NCBI GenBank assembly: GCA_024641655.1
Contig: JAHECR010000010.1
Span: 33,353-97,352 of the forward strand
DNA length: 64,000 nt
Direction of reading: 5' to 3'
From: Acidimicrobiaceae bacterium
Lineage (GTDB): Bacteria; Actinomycetota; Acidimicrobiia; Acidimicrobiales; UBA8592
The notes under the pieces are model-generated. The model was not told the origin of the DNA. It saw only the letters and a list, made by a program, of their open reading frames with translations, and did no database searches. A program made the translations under genes and the position numbers. Below, piece by piece: positions 17,892 through 26,255 of this stretch; the first letter of the stretch is position 1; each line of letters opens with the position of its first letter.

Positions 17892-18347
17892 ATGGAACCG
17901 ACGAGCCGTGCCCCCATCGTCCACCGCGCGTCGTTCTCGGAGCTGATGGCGGGCCAGCTGCACGCCATCTTGAAGCTCCGATCGGATGTCTTCGTGGTCG
18001 AACAGGCCTGTGCCTATGCCGACATCGACGGCCGTGACGAGGAACCGGCGACGGTGCACCACTGGATCGAACGCGAGGGTCGGATCGTCTCCTATGGCCG
18101 CACCTTGGCGGAGCGCGACGGCGTCACCAGGATCGGGCGGGTGGTAACTGCGGCCGACGCTCGTGGCACCGGGTTGGCGGGGGCACTGGTCACCATGTTG
18201 GCGGACGGCATCGAGGGCGTGGCCGTCCTGAACGCGCAGGCCCATCTGCGCGACTGGTATGCCCGGTTCGGGTTCGAGGTCGATGGACCCGAGTTCGTCG
18301 AAGACGGCATTGCCCATCTACCGATGCGGCGCGCTGCTCGGTCATGA
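17892..18347 (+). CDS. GNAT-family N-acetyltransferase (ElaA-like)
   Basis: 151 residues. The ElaA hallmarks are present: LHAILKLRSDVFVVEQ at the N-terminus, a strand with WIEREGRIVSYGRTL, and the acetyl-CoA loop in RVVTAADARGTGLAGAL, which is the GNAT R/QxxGxG/A motif in slightly altered form. The acceptor is unknown. The final two codons overlap the converging deazaflavin reductase stop; the two stops abut in TCATGA. Confidence 0.85.
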   Translation: MEPTSRAPIVHRASFSELMAGQLHAILKLRSDVFVVEQACAYADIDGRDEEPATVHHWIEREGRIVSYGRTLAERDGVTRIGRVVTAADARGTGLAGALVTMLADGIEGVAVLNAQAHLRDWYARFGFEVDGPEFVEDGIAHLPMRRAARS

Positions 18348-18827
18348 CGCCGAGGTGTCGATCGCGAACACCGGGAAGCCAGGGGCGGCCTCGAGCAGCT
18401 CGGTGTCGGTGCTCGTCGCGTCGATTCCATCGAAGAACTTCCCGACCTCCATCGCCCAGGCGTTCAGGTAGGCCCTGATGACCGGTGCCTTGTCTGCGTC
18501 GAGGACTTCGACCGCCGAGAAGTCGCTGTAGTGGCGGCCCATCTGGAGCCGCCCGCCGCCCGCGACGCGCAGGTTGCGCACCCAATGGGTGTTCCCGCGC
18601 GGTGCGACGAGATAGGTCGTGCCGTCGATGGTAAGGGGGTTGACCGGCACCGTTTGCCAGTCGCCGGAAACTCGGCCGCGCACGTGGAGGAGGCGGCCGC
18701 CGCGAACGCCGGCGCCGAGTCCGATGAGCGCCTTCATGATCGGGTTGACGATGTGTCGGGTTGCGAGGTCCGGCTCGAGGTAGCGCTCGACGACCGGGCG
18801 TGTGGGGTTTTCTGTTGCTGTGTCCAT
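18342..18827 (-). CDS. Deazaflavin (F420)-dependent nitroreductase family protein
   Basis: 161 residues, DUF385 type. The typical core is present: GRLLHVRGRVSGDWQTVPV, LVAPRGNTHWVRNLRVAG. The longer N-terminal frame was rejected because a GAAGGAACC ribosome-binding site sits 5-8 bases before the ATG at 18827. Such enzymes bind F420 and reduce nitro compounds or other electrophiles; the physiological substrate here is unknown. The divergent TetR gene and the operators between them suggest induction by a small molecule, possibly its substrate. Confidence 0.9.
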   Translation of the reverse strand: MDTATENPTRPVVERYLEPDLATRHIVNPIMKALIGLGAGVRGGRLLHVRGRVSGDWQTVPVNPLTIDGTTYLVAPRGNTHWVRNLRVAGGGRLQMGRHYSDFSAVEVLDADKAPVIRAYLNAWAMEVGKFFDGIDATSTDTELLEAAPGFPVFAIDTSAS

Positions 18828-18879
18828 GGCTGGGTTCCTTCTCTGCAGACGAGAGCCCCCAGGCGAGAGCTCCAGAAGC

Positions 18880-18894
18880 GAGAGCACCGCTCTC
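18880..18894. promoter_or_regulatory. Palindromic operator 1, TetR/F420-reductase intergenic region
   Basis: GAGAGCACCGCTCTC is a palindrome with 6-base arms. It lies 53-67 bases upstream of the reductase start. Extra GAGAGC half-sites occur at 18851 and 18865. A second palindrome of the same type is centred 50 bases away, about five helical turns, which fits cooperative binding by the divergently encoded TetR protein. Confidence 0.75.
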
Positions 18895-18897
18895 ATA

Positions 18898-18903
18898 TTG
18901 ACA
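18898..18903 (+). promoter_or_regulatory. -35 element TTGACA for the TetR gene
   Basis: Consensus-like TTGACA sits between the two operators. A weak -10 (TAAATC region, near 18924) follows with a spacing of about 19-20 bases, placing the transcription start close to the second palindrome, where bound repressor would block it. Confidence 0.45.
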
Positions 18904-18930
18904 GTCAACCGCAGCAGCACGGGTAAATCA

Positions 18931-18943
18931 AGAGCATTGCTCT
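18931..18943. promoter_or_regulatory. Palindromic operator 2, TetR/F420-reductase intergenic region
   Basis: AGAGCATTGCTCT has 5-base arms (AGAGC/GCTCT) and matches the core of operator 1. It lies 32 bases upstream of the TetR start codon, so binding would autoregulate the regulator. Confidence 0.72.
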
Positions 18944-18974
18944 CGTTTTCTCCTCAGCGCGGCAGACTGGAGCG

Positions 18975-19733
18975 ATGGCAAGTCGATCGCGTCGTGAGAG
19001 TCGGGCCAGGGTCAGCGAGGACCTGATGGCTGCCGCTCGCCGCCAACTCGCCGAAGTCGGCGCTGCCGGCCTGTCGCTGCGCGAGGTCGCTCGGGAGATC
19101 GGGATGGTCTCCTCTGCGGTCTACCGCTACGTGGACAGCCGCGACGATCTGCTGACCCGACTGATCGTGGAGGCCTACGACGCACTCGGCGAAACGGCGG
19201 AGCGCGCCAGCGCCGCCGCGGTGGCGCGCCACCCCGGCGCCGATCTCGAACGATGGGTCTCGACGGCGCACGCCATCCGTCGGTGGAGCATCGATCACCC
19301 CCACCAGTACCTCCTCCTCTTCGGCTCGCCGGTGCCGGGCTACGTGGCCCCGCAGGACACGGTCGCGCCGGGCACACGTGCGACCCTGGCGTTGGTCCGC
19401 GTCGTCGCCGACGCCGCCGGCGGTGGCCGGCTGATGCCGCCGTCGCCGCCGGATATCGTCCTGCCGGCGCCGCTCACCGGGGAGCTCGTCACTCTCGCCG
19501 GCACGGTAGGCAGCGCGCTGGCGTCGACGGCGGGGTCCGATGCCTCCGAGGAGTTGTCGGCAGGTCCCGCGTTGTCGGCGGACGCGGTCCTGGTGTTCCT
19601 GACGGCGTGGACGCAGATGTTCGGCCTCATCGGGTTCGAGATCACCAATCAGACCCGCAACATGGTCTCGGAGCACGAGGCGCTCTTCGACGCCACGGTT
19701 CGGCGACTCGCGCATCAGCTCGGACTGCGGTGA
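18975..19733 (+). CDS. TetR-family transcriptional regulator
   Basis: 252 residues. The N-terminal helix-turn-helix is typical (LSLREVAREIGMVSSAVYRY, then VDSRDDLLTRL). The remaining 190 residues form the ligand domain, with the WRWSIDHPHQY-like region common to the TetR_C_13/WHG branch (SIDHPHQYLLLFGSPVPGY). It is divergently encoded from the deazaflavin reductase with two matching palindromes between them, a classic repressor arrangement. Confidence 0.93.
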   Translation: MASRSRRESRARVSEDLMAAARRQLAEVGAAGLSLREVAREIGMVSSAVYRYVDSRDDLLTRLIVEAYDALGETAERASAAAVARHPGADLERWVSTAHAIRRWSIDHPHQYLLLFGSPVPGYVAPQDTVAPGTRATLALVRVVADAAGGGRLMPPSPPDIVLPAPLTGELVTLAGTVGSALASTAGSDASEELSAGPALSADAVLVFLTAWTQMFGLIGFEITNQTRNMVSEHEALFDATVRRLAHQLGLR

Positions 19734-19764
19734 CGCGGGCCGTGCCCGCCTGACCGCCGAGGTC

Positions 19765-20517
19765 TCAGTCGCCGACGATCGTCGCGGTCGCGGCCCGAAG
19801 GGTCGCGGGCGCACCCGCAGCGGGGGCCACGCCCTGCGCGCACATCACCACCGGTGTCAGCTTGATCAGTTGGAGGTCGAGTCCGCCCCCACCCGTGCCT
19901 GGTGGGGTACCGGCCACCCAGCGGAAGCCACCCGCGGTCACGCCGGAGGCGGCGCTCCAACTGAGCCCCAGCGTTTCGGTGTCATTGGTCTTGCATACGA
20001 GCGCCGTGGCCCATGTGCCCGGAGGTCCCTCGACCACACTGCCGCTCGGGGTGAGCGAGAGCCCAGGGCCCGAGAGGCTCGTGATCTCGTCACGAAAGCG
20101 CGACGTGGTGGCGCAGCCCAGACCGCGGCCGTTCTGGTCGACGTCGACGATGGTGGTGCTGGCCTCGAGGATCGTGCCCGACGTCGCCGCGAACGCGAGC
20201 GACACGACGAAGTCGTCCCCGATCGCCTGGCCGCTCATCTGCACGACCAGGTCACTGCCCACCACGGCCACCGTGCCCGTGGCGCGTCGCGCCAAGCGGG
20301 CGGCGATGGAGGCGGTCACCGTCAGGTCACCACTCGTCGCGGTGGCCGTCCAGGTGGAGCCCACGCGCGACACCCCTGACCAGGGGACGGTGAACGGTAT
20401 GCAGCTCCCGGGCGCTGCGGCGGCACGGTCGACGCGCAACACCGCAGGCGCGGCCCACGCCACACCTGCCGTTGCAGCACCCGCGACGAGAAAACGCCTA
20501 CGAGAGTCGGGGTCCAT
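19765..20517 (-). CDS. Secreted protein with Tat signal, unknown function
   Basis: 250 residues. The start at 20517 places a twin-arginine motif (SRRRFLVAGAATAG) right at the N-terminus, followed by AAPAVLRVDRAAAA, a signal cleavage region. The mature part is beta-rich, Gly/Thr/Ser-rich, with three or four cysteines (SCIPF, GCATTS, VCKTND, MCAQG) that may form disulfides outside the cell. No family was recognised. The chain converges with the TetR gene. Confidence 0.72.
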   Translation of the reverse strand: MDPDSRRRFLVAGAATAGVAWAAPAVLRVDRAAAAPGSCIPFTVPWSGVSRVGSTWTATATSGDLTVTASIAARLARRATGTVAVVGSDLVVQMSGQAIGDDFVVSLAFAATSGTILEASTTIVDVDQNGRGLGCATTSRFRDEITSLSGPGLSLTPSGSVVEGPPGTWATALVCKTNDTETLGLSWSAASGVTAGGFRWVAGTPPGTGGGGLDLQLIKLTPVVMCAQGVAPAAGAPATLRAATATIVGD

Positions 20518-20645
20518 CTCGATGTTCGTGCATGTTGTCCCACCGCCGAGAGTACCGGCGGAGCCCTTCACCATGGGGCACCCTCGGAAGCCGAGACCGT
20601 CGGGCCGACGGTGTTCGTCGTGGCGGGTCGGCCTAAGGTGGATTC

Positions 20646-21299
20646 ATGGCAGACCAGGCCGACTTCGCCGAGCAGGCCATGCGCTACATGGACCAGCTCT
20701 ACTCGCACGCGCTGCGGATGACGCGCAATGCCTCCGACGCCGAGGACCTGGTCCAGGAGACCTATCTCAAGGCCTACCGCGGCTTCGGCGGGTTCCAGGA
20801 GGGCACCAACCTGCGCGCCTGGTTGTTCCGGATCCTGACGAACAGCTACATCAACAGCTATCGCAAGAAGCAGCGCCGGCCCGACGAGAGCGATCTCGGC
20901 GACGTCGAGGACATGTTCCTGTATCGCCGCCTCGGCGGGGCAGAGACGGCCAGCCTGAGTCGCAGCGCCGAAGACGAGCTGTTCGAGCACCTCACCGAGG
21001 CGGAGGTGAAGGAGGCGATCGAGGCGCTCCCCGAGCAGTACCGCGATGCGGTGCTGCTCGCCGATGTCGACGGCTTCGCGTACAAGGAGATCGCCGAGAT
21101 CCTCGACGTCCCCATCGGCACGGTCATGTCCCGCCTGCACCGGGGAAGAAAGCGTCTCCAGCAAGAGTTGTACGAGTTCGGTCGCCGGCGGGGTCTCGTG
21201 CCCGACGCCGAGGCCGATCCATCCGAGGAGTCGGTGGGCGCCGATTCGGCCACCGGCGCAGCGGAACCGATCGCAGCTGGCGTAGGAGAACCCTCATGA
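20646..21299 (+). CDS. ECF sigma factor (SigR/SigH-like)
   Basis: 217 residues. Region 2 ([20 protein letters not shown], then [14 protein letters not shown]) and region 4 ([20 protein letters not shown] and the helix-turn-helix [17 protein letters not shown]) are both intact. The close match to the SigR/RpoE branch, and the following CPPC protein coupled by an ATGA overlap, suggest a thiol- or oxidative-stress sigma factor with its own anti-sigma factor. A 38-residue acidic C-terminal tail is unusual. Confidence 0.92.
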   Translation: MADQADFAEQAMRYMDQLYSHALRMTRNASDAEDLVQETYLKAYRGFGGFQEGTNLRAWLFRILTNSYINSYRKKQRRPDESDLGDVEDMFLYRRLGGAETASLSRSAEDELFEHLTEAEVKEAIEALPEQYRDAVLLADVDGFAYKEIAEILDVPIGTVMSRLHRGRKRLQQELYEFGRRRGLVPDAEADPSEESVGADSATGAAEPIAAGVGEPS

Positions 21300-21661
21300 C
21301 TGAACTCGGCCCAGGCGGCAGCTTGTCCCCACACCCGCTCGGGGACAAGGCATCCATGTCGGAAATGGCCGATTTCCCGTTGGGGGGCCGGTTCGCGGCC
21401 CCGCCGACACACCGGTGTGCCGACACACCGGCGCTCATCCTGCGAGCGCTCGAGGGAATGCCCGACCCCGCCGTGATCGGCGTCGTGCGATCGTCGCTTT
21501 CACCGTGTCCGCCCTGCGTCGACGCATTCGAGGTCGAGATCCGGTTCAAGATCGTCATGGCGCAGGCGGCAACGGAGAAGGCCCCCCGCTCGCTCCAGCT
21601 GCGGATCAGCGAGACGCTGCAACGGGTCGATCTCGGCGAGATCGACGTCATGGACCTCTGA
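21296..21661 (+). CDS. Putative anti-sigma factor (RsrA-like, atypical zinc site)
   Basis: 121 residues. The C-terminal half matches RsrA-type anti-sigma factors: the CPPC pair (Cys71, Cys74) followed by an amphipathic helix and APRSLQLRI. In RsrA the site is HxxxCxxC; here the His position is Ser67 (SSLSPCPPC), so one zinc ligand is missing unless His39 or Cys41 in THRC replaces it. The ATGA overlap with the sigma gene ensures balanced synthesis. It would bind the sigma factor and release it on thiol oxidation. Confidence 0.7.
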   Translation: MTELGPGGSLSPHPLGDKASMSEMADFPLGGRFAAPPTHRCADTPALILRALEGMPDPAVIGVVRSSLSPCPPCVDAFEVEIRFKIVMAQAATEKAPRSLQLRISETLQRVDLGEIDVMDL

Positions 21662-21717
21662 TGCCGGCGGGTCTTCCGACGTGTCGGTGCCGGCGCGCCC
21701 TCGTCTAGGCTCTGGTG

Positions 21718-21876
21718 ATGGACGTCTTCGCAGCGCCTGAGTGGCACTACTGGATCGCCGTGGTTCTGACCCCAGCCGCGATCCTCTCGGTGCCGGCCGT
21801 CATCGGTGGGTACATCTTCAAGGTTGTACGCCCCAAGTATCCGCCGCGCCAGAAGAAGCTGGGCTCGGGCCAGTAG
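21718..21876 (+). CDS. 52-residue single-span membrane protein
   Basis: A short frame starting at an ATG and ending with TAG directly before the GTG of the metalloprotease (no gap). It encodes an acidic and aromatic N-terminus (MDVFAAPEWHYW), one membrane segment (IAVVLTPAAILSVPAVIGGY) and a basic tail (KVVRPKYPPRQKK), so the N-terminus is likely outside and the tail inside. I recall small membrane proteins at this position before DUF2342 genes in other actinobacteria. Function unknown; partner of the metalloprotease is a reasonable guess. Confidence 0.75.
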   Translation: MDVFAAPEWHYWIAVVLTPAAILSVPAVIGGYIFKVVRPKYPPRQKKLGSGQ

Positions 21877-22971
21877 GTGTCCGACGGCCCGGTCGACTGG
21901 GAGCTGGCCCAGCGCATCGCAACGGGAATCGCGAAGCGCAACGCGGCACCACAGTCGTACCACTACGCGACGCTCGCTCCTGACTTCGAGCGGTTCACCG
22001 CGGAGGCCGAGGAATTGGTCGCGCAGACCACGGGCCTGCGTTCGGCGATGGGTGCGGCGCGAGGACGGGTCGCCGATCGCCCCATGTGGATCGAGGCGAA
22101 CATCAACGCGTTCCAGCGCCTCCTCCAACCGGTCGGCGAGAAGCTCGCCTCGATGCACAAACCCGGCCCGTTGCGTTCTCTCACGGGCAAGGCGAGCGCT
22201 GCTGAGGTCGGGATCCTGCTCGGCTGGATGTCGTCACGGGTCCTCGGACAGTACGACCTGCTCGTGATCGAGGACGAGAACCCCCAGGACCAGGACATCG
22301 TCTACTACGTCGGCCCCAACGTGATGGCGCTCGAGCGCAGGTACGGCTTCCCACCCGAGGAGTTCCGGCTCTGGCTGGCGCTGCACGAGTGCACCCACAG
22401 GGCCCAGTTCACCGGTGTGCCGTGGCTCCGCGAGTACTTCCTCGGGCTGGTCAACGAGACCATCGAGTCGGTCGATCCGGACCCCGAGGTGCTGAAGGCG
22501 GCGGTCAAACGCATCGTCGAGAGCCGTCGACGCGGCGAGGACCTGCTCGCACAGGGTGGGCTGCCCGTCCTGTTCGCCTCCGAGGAACAGCGCGCCGTGA
22601 TCGACAAGATCTCCGGCATGATGAGCCTGCTCGAAGGCCATGGCGACGTCACCATGGATCGCGCCGGAGCGGGGCGCATCCCGAGCGCCGAGCGTTTCGC
22701 CCGGACCCTGCGGGCGCGGCGGAACTCTGCTCGGGGGCTCACCCGGCTGTTCCAGCGCATCATCGGTATCGAGGCCAAGCTCAACCAGTACCAGGCCGGG
22801 GAGGCGTTCATCGCCGAGGTCGAGGCTGCTGGTGGCACCTCCTTGCTCGACCGCGCCTGGGAGGGGCCGCAGAACCTTCCAACGATGGACGAGATCCGCG
22901 CACCGCAGCTGTGGATCGACCGCCTGAGTGTCGACCCCACCCTCGAAGCCGCGTCGGTCGCGGGTGGCTGA
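21877..22971 (+). CDS. DUF2342 zinc-dependent metalloprotease family protein
   Basis: 364 residues. The zinc-binding HExxH is HECTH (His170 to His174) inside LALHECTHRAQF, and flanking sequences match the family annotated as zinc-dependent metalloprotease or coenzyme F420 biosynthesis-associated protein. The enzymatic role is not proven. The GTG start follows the stop of the 52-residue membrane protein directly, and its end overlaps the tilS start by 8 bases, so the three genes form one transcript. Confidence 0.88.
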   Translation: MSDGPVDWELAQRIATGIAKRNAAPQSYHYATLAPDFERFTAEAEELVAQTTGLRSAMGAARGRVADRPMWIEANINAFQRLLQPVGEKLASMHKPGPLRSLTGKASAAEVGILLGWMSSRVLGQYDLLVIEDENPQDQDIVYYVGPNVMALERRYGFPPEEFRLWLALHECTHRAQFTGVPWLREYFLGLVNETIESVDPDPEVLKAAVKRIVESRRRGEDLLAQGGLPVLFASEEQRAVIDKISGMMSLLEGHGDVTMDRAGAGRIPSAERFARTLRARRNSARGLTRLFQRIIGIEAKLNQYQAGEAFIAEVEAAGGTSLLDRAWEGPQNLPTMDEIRAPQLWIDRLSVDPTLEAASVAGG

Positions 22972-23881
22972 CGGCTCCGGCTGCAGCCCCACGGCACCGG
23001 TCGACGCGCTCCTCGCGCGCTGCACCTTCCCTTCACCCGACCAGGGTCCGGTGAACTGCGCCGTCTCCGGCGGCGCCGACAGCCTCGCCCTGCTGTTCCT
23101 CGCCGTCGGCGTGGGGCTCGAAGTCACCGCGATCCATGTCGATCACGGGCTACGGCCAGGGTCGGCGACCGACGCCGAGGTTGTTGCCGCGGCCGCCGAA
23201 CGACTGGGCGCGAAATTCCGGTCCGAGACCGTCGCGGTCGACCCGGGGCCGAACCTCGAGGCCCGCGCCCGCGCTGCCCGGTACCGGGTGCTTCCCGATG
23301 ATGCCCTGCTCGGCCATACCGCAGACGACCAGGCGGAGACGATCCTGCTGGCGCTCCTGCGCGGCAGCGCCTGGGACGGCCTCGGAGGCATGCGCCCGTC
23401 ACGACGTCGGCCGCTGCTGGGGCTGCGACGCGCCGAGACCGAGGCGCTGTGCGCCGCAGCCGGTCTCGACATCGTCGTCGATCCCTCGAACGCCGACCCG
23501 GTGCATCGCCGGAACCGGGTCCGTCGCGAGGTCTTGCCGCTGCTCGAGGACGTGGCCGGGCGTGATCTGGTGCCGGTTCTGGTGCGGCAGGCGGCGCTGC
23601 TGCGCGACGGAGCGGACGTCATCGCGTCCCTCGCAGACGGACTCGACCCGACCGACGCGGCGGCACTGGCGGCGGCGCCGACGATCCTCGCCCGTTCGGC
23701 GGTCCGCCGGTGGATGTGGGCCACGCGCGGCGACGAGCACCCTCCCGATCTGGCCACGGTCGACCGCGTGCTGGCCGTTGCCCAACTCGCGTCGCGTGGT
23801 GCCGACGTCGGTGGCGGCTGGAGGGTGGAGCGCACTGCGCGTCGACTACGCCTCGTGGCACCGCCAGGCCACGACGCCTGA
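22964..23881 (+). CDS. tilS: tRNA(Ile)-lysidine synthase
   Basis: 305 residues. The PP-loop ATP-binding motif SGGADSLALL is near residue 38, with the companion motif HVDHGLRPGSATD and the LxHTADDQAET element. TilS adds lysine to C34 of the tRNA(Ile) CAU anticodon, changing it to read AUA. Size and motifs fit the short actinobacterial form. The GTG at 22964 overlaps the previous gene. In many bacteria tilS is followed by hpt and ftsH, as here with two genes inserted between. Confidence 0.93.
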   Translation: MADGSGCSPTAPVDALLARCTFPSPDQGPVNCAVSGGADSLALLFLAVGVGLEVTAIHVDHGLRPGSATDAEVVAAAAERLGAKFRSETVAVDPGPNLEARARAARYRVLPDDALLGHTADDQAETILLALLRGSAWDGLGGMRPSRRRPLLGLRRAETEALCAAAGLDIVVDPSNADPVHRRNRVRREVLPLLEDVAGRDLVPVLVRQAALLRDGADVIASLADGLDPTDAAALAAAPTILARSAVRRWMWATRGDEHPPDLATVDRVLAVAQLASRGADVGGGWRVERTARRLRLVAPPGHDA

Positions 23882-24005
23882 CGCACATCGTCTCCTCTCC
23901 GCTGGCCGGCTCACGAGTTGGCCCAGTCATGCACGAGCCGCTCGGCGGCCCGCGAATCGCCCGATGGGCCCGGCCCCGCACCGCCGCTGGGGCTAGAACA
24001 GAGTC

Positions 24006-24458
24006 GTGGCCAACTTCGCTGTCTCCATCCGAACGCAACGTGCCCCGAGCGAGGCCTTCGCCTACATGGCTGACCTGTCGAACTTCGTGCACTGGGATCC
24101 CGGCGTGGTCGAGGCGCACCAGGTGGCCGGGGACGGGCCCGGGCCCGACGCGGTCTTCGACGTGGCCGTCCGCGGGGTGCGCTCGCCGCTCGTGCTTCGG
24201 TACCGGACCGAGACCTACCGACCCCCCGAGGTCGTGGTCGTGCGCGCCGTCAGTCGTCTCCTCACCTCGCTCGACACCATCACCGTCTCGGCCGACGGCG
24301 ATGGCGCGATCGTGACCTACGATGCGCAGCTCTTGCTCAACGGGCCGCTGCGGCGTCTCTCGGGCTTGCTGTCGCCGGTCTTCGGGCGCATAGCGGAACG
24401 AGCCGCGGTCGGCCTCGTGCGGGTACTGGACGGCACCCGGCTGGCGACCACGCCGTGA
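24006..24458 (+). CDS. SRPBCC (START-like) family protein
   Basis: 150 residues. The N-terminus FAVSIRTQRAPSEAFAYMAD and the FxxxWDPGV stretch match the polyketide cyclase/dehydrase-like SRPBCC fold, which holds hydrophobic ligands. No enzyme motif. It overlaps the following SDR gene by 4 bases, so the pair probably acts on the same lipid-like compound. Confidence 0.85.
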   Translation: MANFAVSIRTQRAPSEAFAYMADLSNFVHWDPGVVEAHQVAGDGPGPDAVFDVAVRGVRSPLVLRYRTETYRPPEVVVVRAVSRLLTSLDTITVSADGDGAIVTYDAQLLLNGPLRRLSGLLSPVFGRIAERAAVGLVRVLDGTRLATTP

Positions 24459-25450
24459 AGGCGTCAGACGTCGCCGACGCGCTGATCGAGGTGCCCGTCG
24501 TGACGAGCTTTTCGAAACTGGGCTACGCCCTCCGGAGTCGCCTCGATCACTGGCGCCCACTCGACGAGTACGACCTCGGAGGTCGAGCAGTGGTGCTCAC
24601 CGGTGCCACGTCCGGTCTGGGTCGCGCCGCTGCCGTCCAGTTCGCCCAATGTGGGGCATCCTTGGTCGTCGTCGGCCGTGACCCGCAGCGCAACGCGGCC
24701 GTCGTCGACGACCTCCGAGCGGCGACGGGCAACGCGTCGGTCCGAGCCTTCGCCGCCGATCTCGGCAATTTCGACGACGTGCACGCGCTGGCCGTCGATG
24801 TGCTGGAGCACGATGATCGGCTCGACGTGCTCATCCACAATGCGGGGGCCCTTGCACCTGAACGCTCCGAGGCACCCGACGGCACCGAGTCGACCGTGGC
24901 CAGCCAGGTCGTCGGGCCGTTCCTGCTGACCGCGCTCCTCCTGGACCGGCTGGTCGAGACCGGCGGGGCCCGCGTCCTCACCATGTCGTCCGGTGGCATG
25001 TACACGGCGCCGCTCTCCGTGGACGAGCTCGAGATGCCTGCCGACGGCTACAAGGGAGCGACCCAGTACGCGCGCGCCAAGCGCGCGCAGGTCACCCTCA
25101 ACGAGCTCTGGGCCCGGCGACTCGGGAGCGCGGTCCACTTCCACGCGGTACATCCCGGTTGGGCCGACACGCCCGGGCTCGACGCATCGCTGCCGCGTTT
25201 CGCGCAGGTGATGGGGCCGTTGCTGCGGACTGCCGCCGAAGGAGCCGACACCCTCGTGTGGCTCGCCGCTGACGACGCGGCGCTGCAGACCAACGGCGGA
25301 TTCTGGCTCGACCGACGCCGGCGGTCGGTGCACAAGCTCCCTGCGACGCGCCGAGCCGACACCGAGTCCGAGCGGACCGCCCTGTGGAATTGGGTGGCAA
25401 CGACTGCGGGCCTCGATCCGGTGACCCTGCACCCGGCACCATCACCCTGA
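24455..25450 (+). CDS. Short-chain dehydrogenase/reductase
   Basis: 331 residues with a 45-residue N-terminal extension before the Rossmann motif VVLTGATSGLGRAAA. The NAG motif (LIHNAGAL), the catalytic Ser in MSSGGMYTA and the Tyr-Lys pair in YARAK are all present, so unlike the other SDR at 10.4 kb this one looks fully active. The layout resembles the retinol dehydrogenase/DHRS-12 branch. Substrate unknown; coupling to the SRPBCC gene suggests a hydrophobic molecule. Confidence 0.9.
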   Translation: MKASDVADALIEVPVVTSFSKLGYALRSRLDHWRPLDEYDLGGRAVVLTGATSGLGRAAAVQFAQCGASLVVVGRDPQRNAAVVDDLRAATGNASVRAFAADLGNFDDVHALAVDVLEHDDRLDVLIHNAGALAPERSEAPDGTESTVASQVVGPFLLTALLLDRLVETGGARVLTMSSGGMYTAPLSVDELEMPADGYKGATQYARAKRAQVTLNELWARRLGSAVHFHAVHPGWADTPGLDASLPRFAQVMGPLLRTAAEGADTLVWLAADDAALQTNGGFWLDRRRRSVHKLPATRRADTESERTALWNWVATTAGLDPVTLHPAPSP

Positions 25451-25515
25451 GGTCGGCACCTCGCCTTTGTGCCGGCGCGTCCGGCCCGCTGGACTCCAGT
25501 AGGGTGACGCACGCG

Positions 25516-26064
25516 ATGAGCGACACGACGGGCCCGCCTGGGGAGATCCTGCTGAGCAGGGAGCGCATCCATGAGCGCATCTCCGAGCTGGGACGCGACA
25601 TCAGCCGTGACTACGCCGGTCAGGCGCCACTGCTCATCGGGGTGTTGAAGGGCGCGTTCGTCTTCATGGCCGATCTCGCGCGGGCGATCGATCTGCCCGT
25701 CGAGGTGGACTTCATGGCGGTGTCGTCGTACGGGAACGCCACGAGGACCAGCGGCGTGGTGCGCATCGTGAAGGACCTCGATGCCGATCTCAGCGGTCGC
25801 CACGTGATCGTCGTCGAGGACATCATCGACTCCGGCCTCACGCTGAACTACCTCCGCCGGAATCTGCAGTCACGCGAGCCGGCATCCCTCGAGGTCTGTG
25901 CACTCCTCGTGCGCTCCGGCCGTCAGCCCGACGAGCTCGATCTCAAGTACGTCGGATTCGAGATCCCACCGGACTTCGTCGTCGGGTACGGCCTCGACGT
26001 CGCCGAGCGGTACCGCAACCTGCCTCACGTCTACCGCATGGACACCGCCGCACCGCACGCCTGA
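25516..26064 (+). CDS. hpt: Hypoxanthine phosphoribosyltransferase
   Basis: 182 residues. The PRPP-binding motif VIVVEDIIDSGLT is diagnostic, with the N-terminal LLIGVLKGAFVFMADL and the SSYGNATRTSG loop also in place. It converts hypoxanthine or guanine plus PRPP to IMP or GMP in purine salvage. The ATG at 25516 fits the family; the longer frame was rejected. The order tilS, hpt, ftsH is widely conserved. Confidence 0.95.
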   Translation: MSDTTGPPGEILLSRERIHERISELGRDISRDYAGQAPLLIGVLKGAFVFMADLARAIDLPVEVDFMAVSSYGNATRTSGVVRIVKDLDADLSGRHVIVVEDIIDSGLTLNYLRRNLQSREPASLEVCALLVRSGRQPDELDLKYVGFEIPPDFVVGYGLDVAERYRNLPHVYRMDTAAPHA

Positions 26065-26255
26065 TCCGCCCTGGCCCGGGCCACGCTCGGCGCCACTCAC
26101 GCGCCGCGTCATCGCGGTGAGGCAAACGGTCCAGGCGAGCACTGGTTGTCACGTTCGGTGTGGGCCTGCCCCCGGTTCGTGACCAGAGGGCCCCGCGAAG
26201 GGTCCGAACGCCCGCTTCCCCGCTGTCGCCGTGCACCGCTAACGTCGGCAGCATC

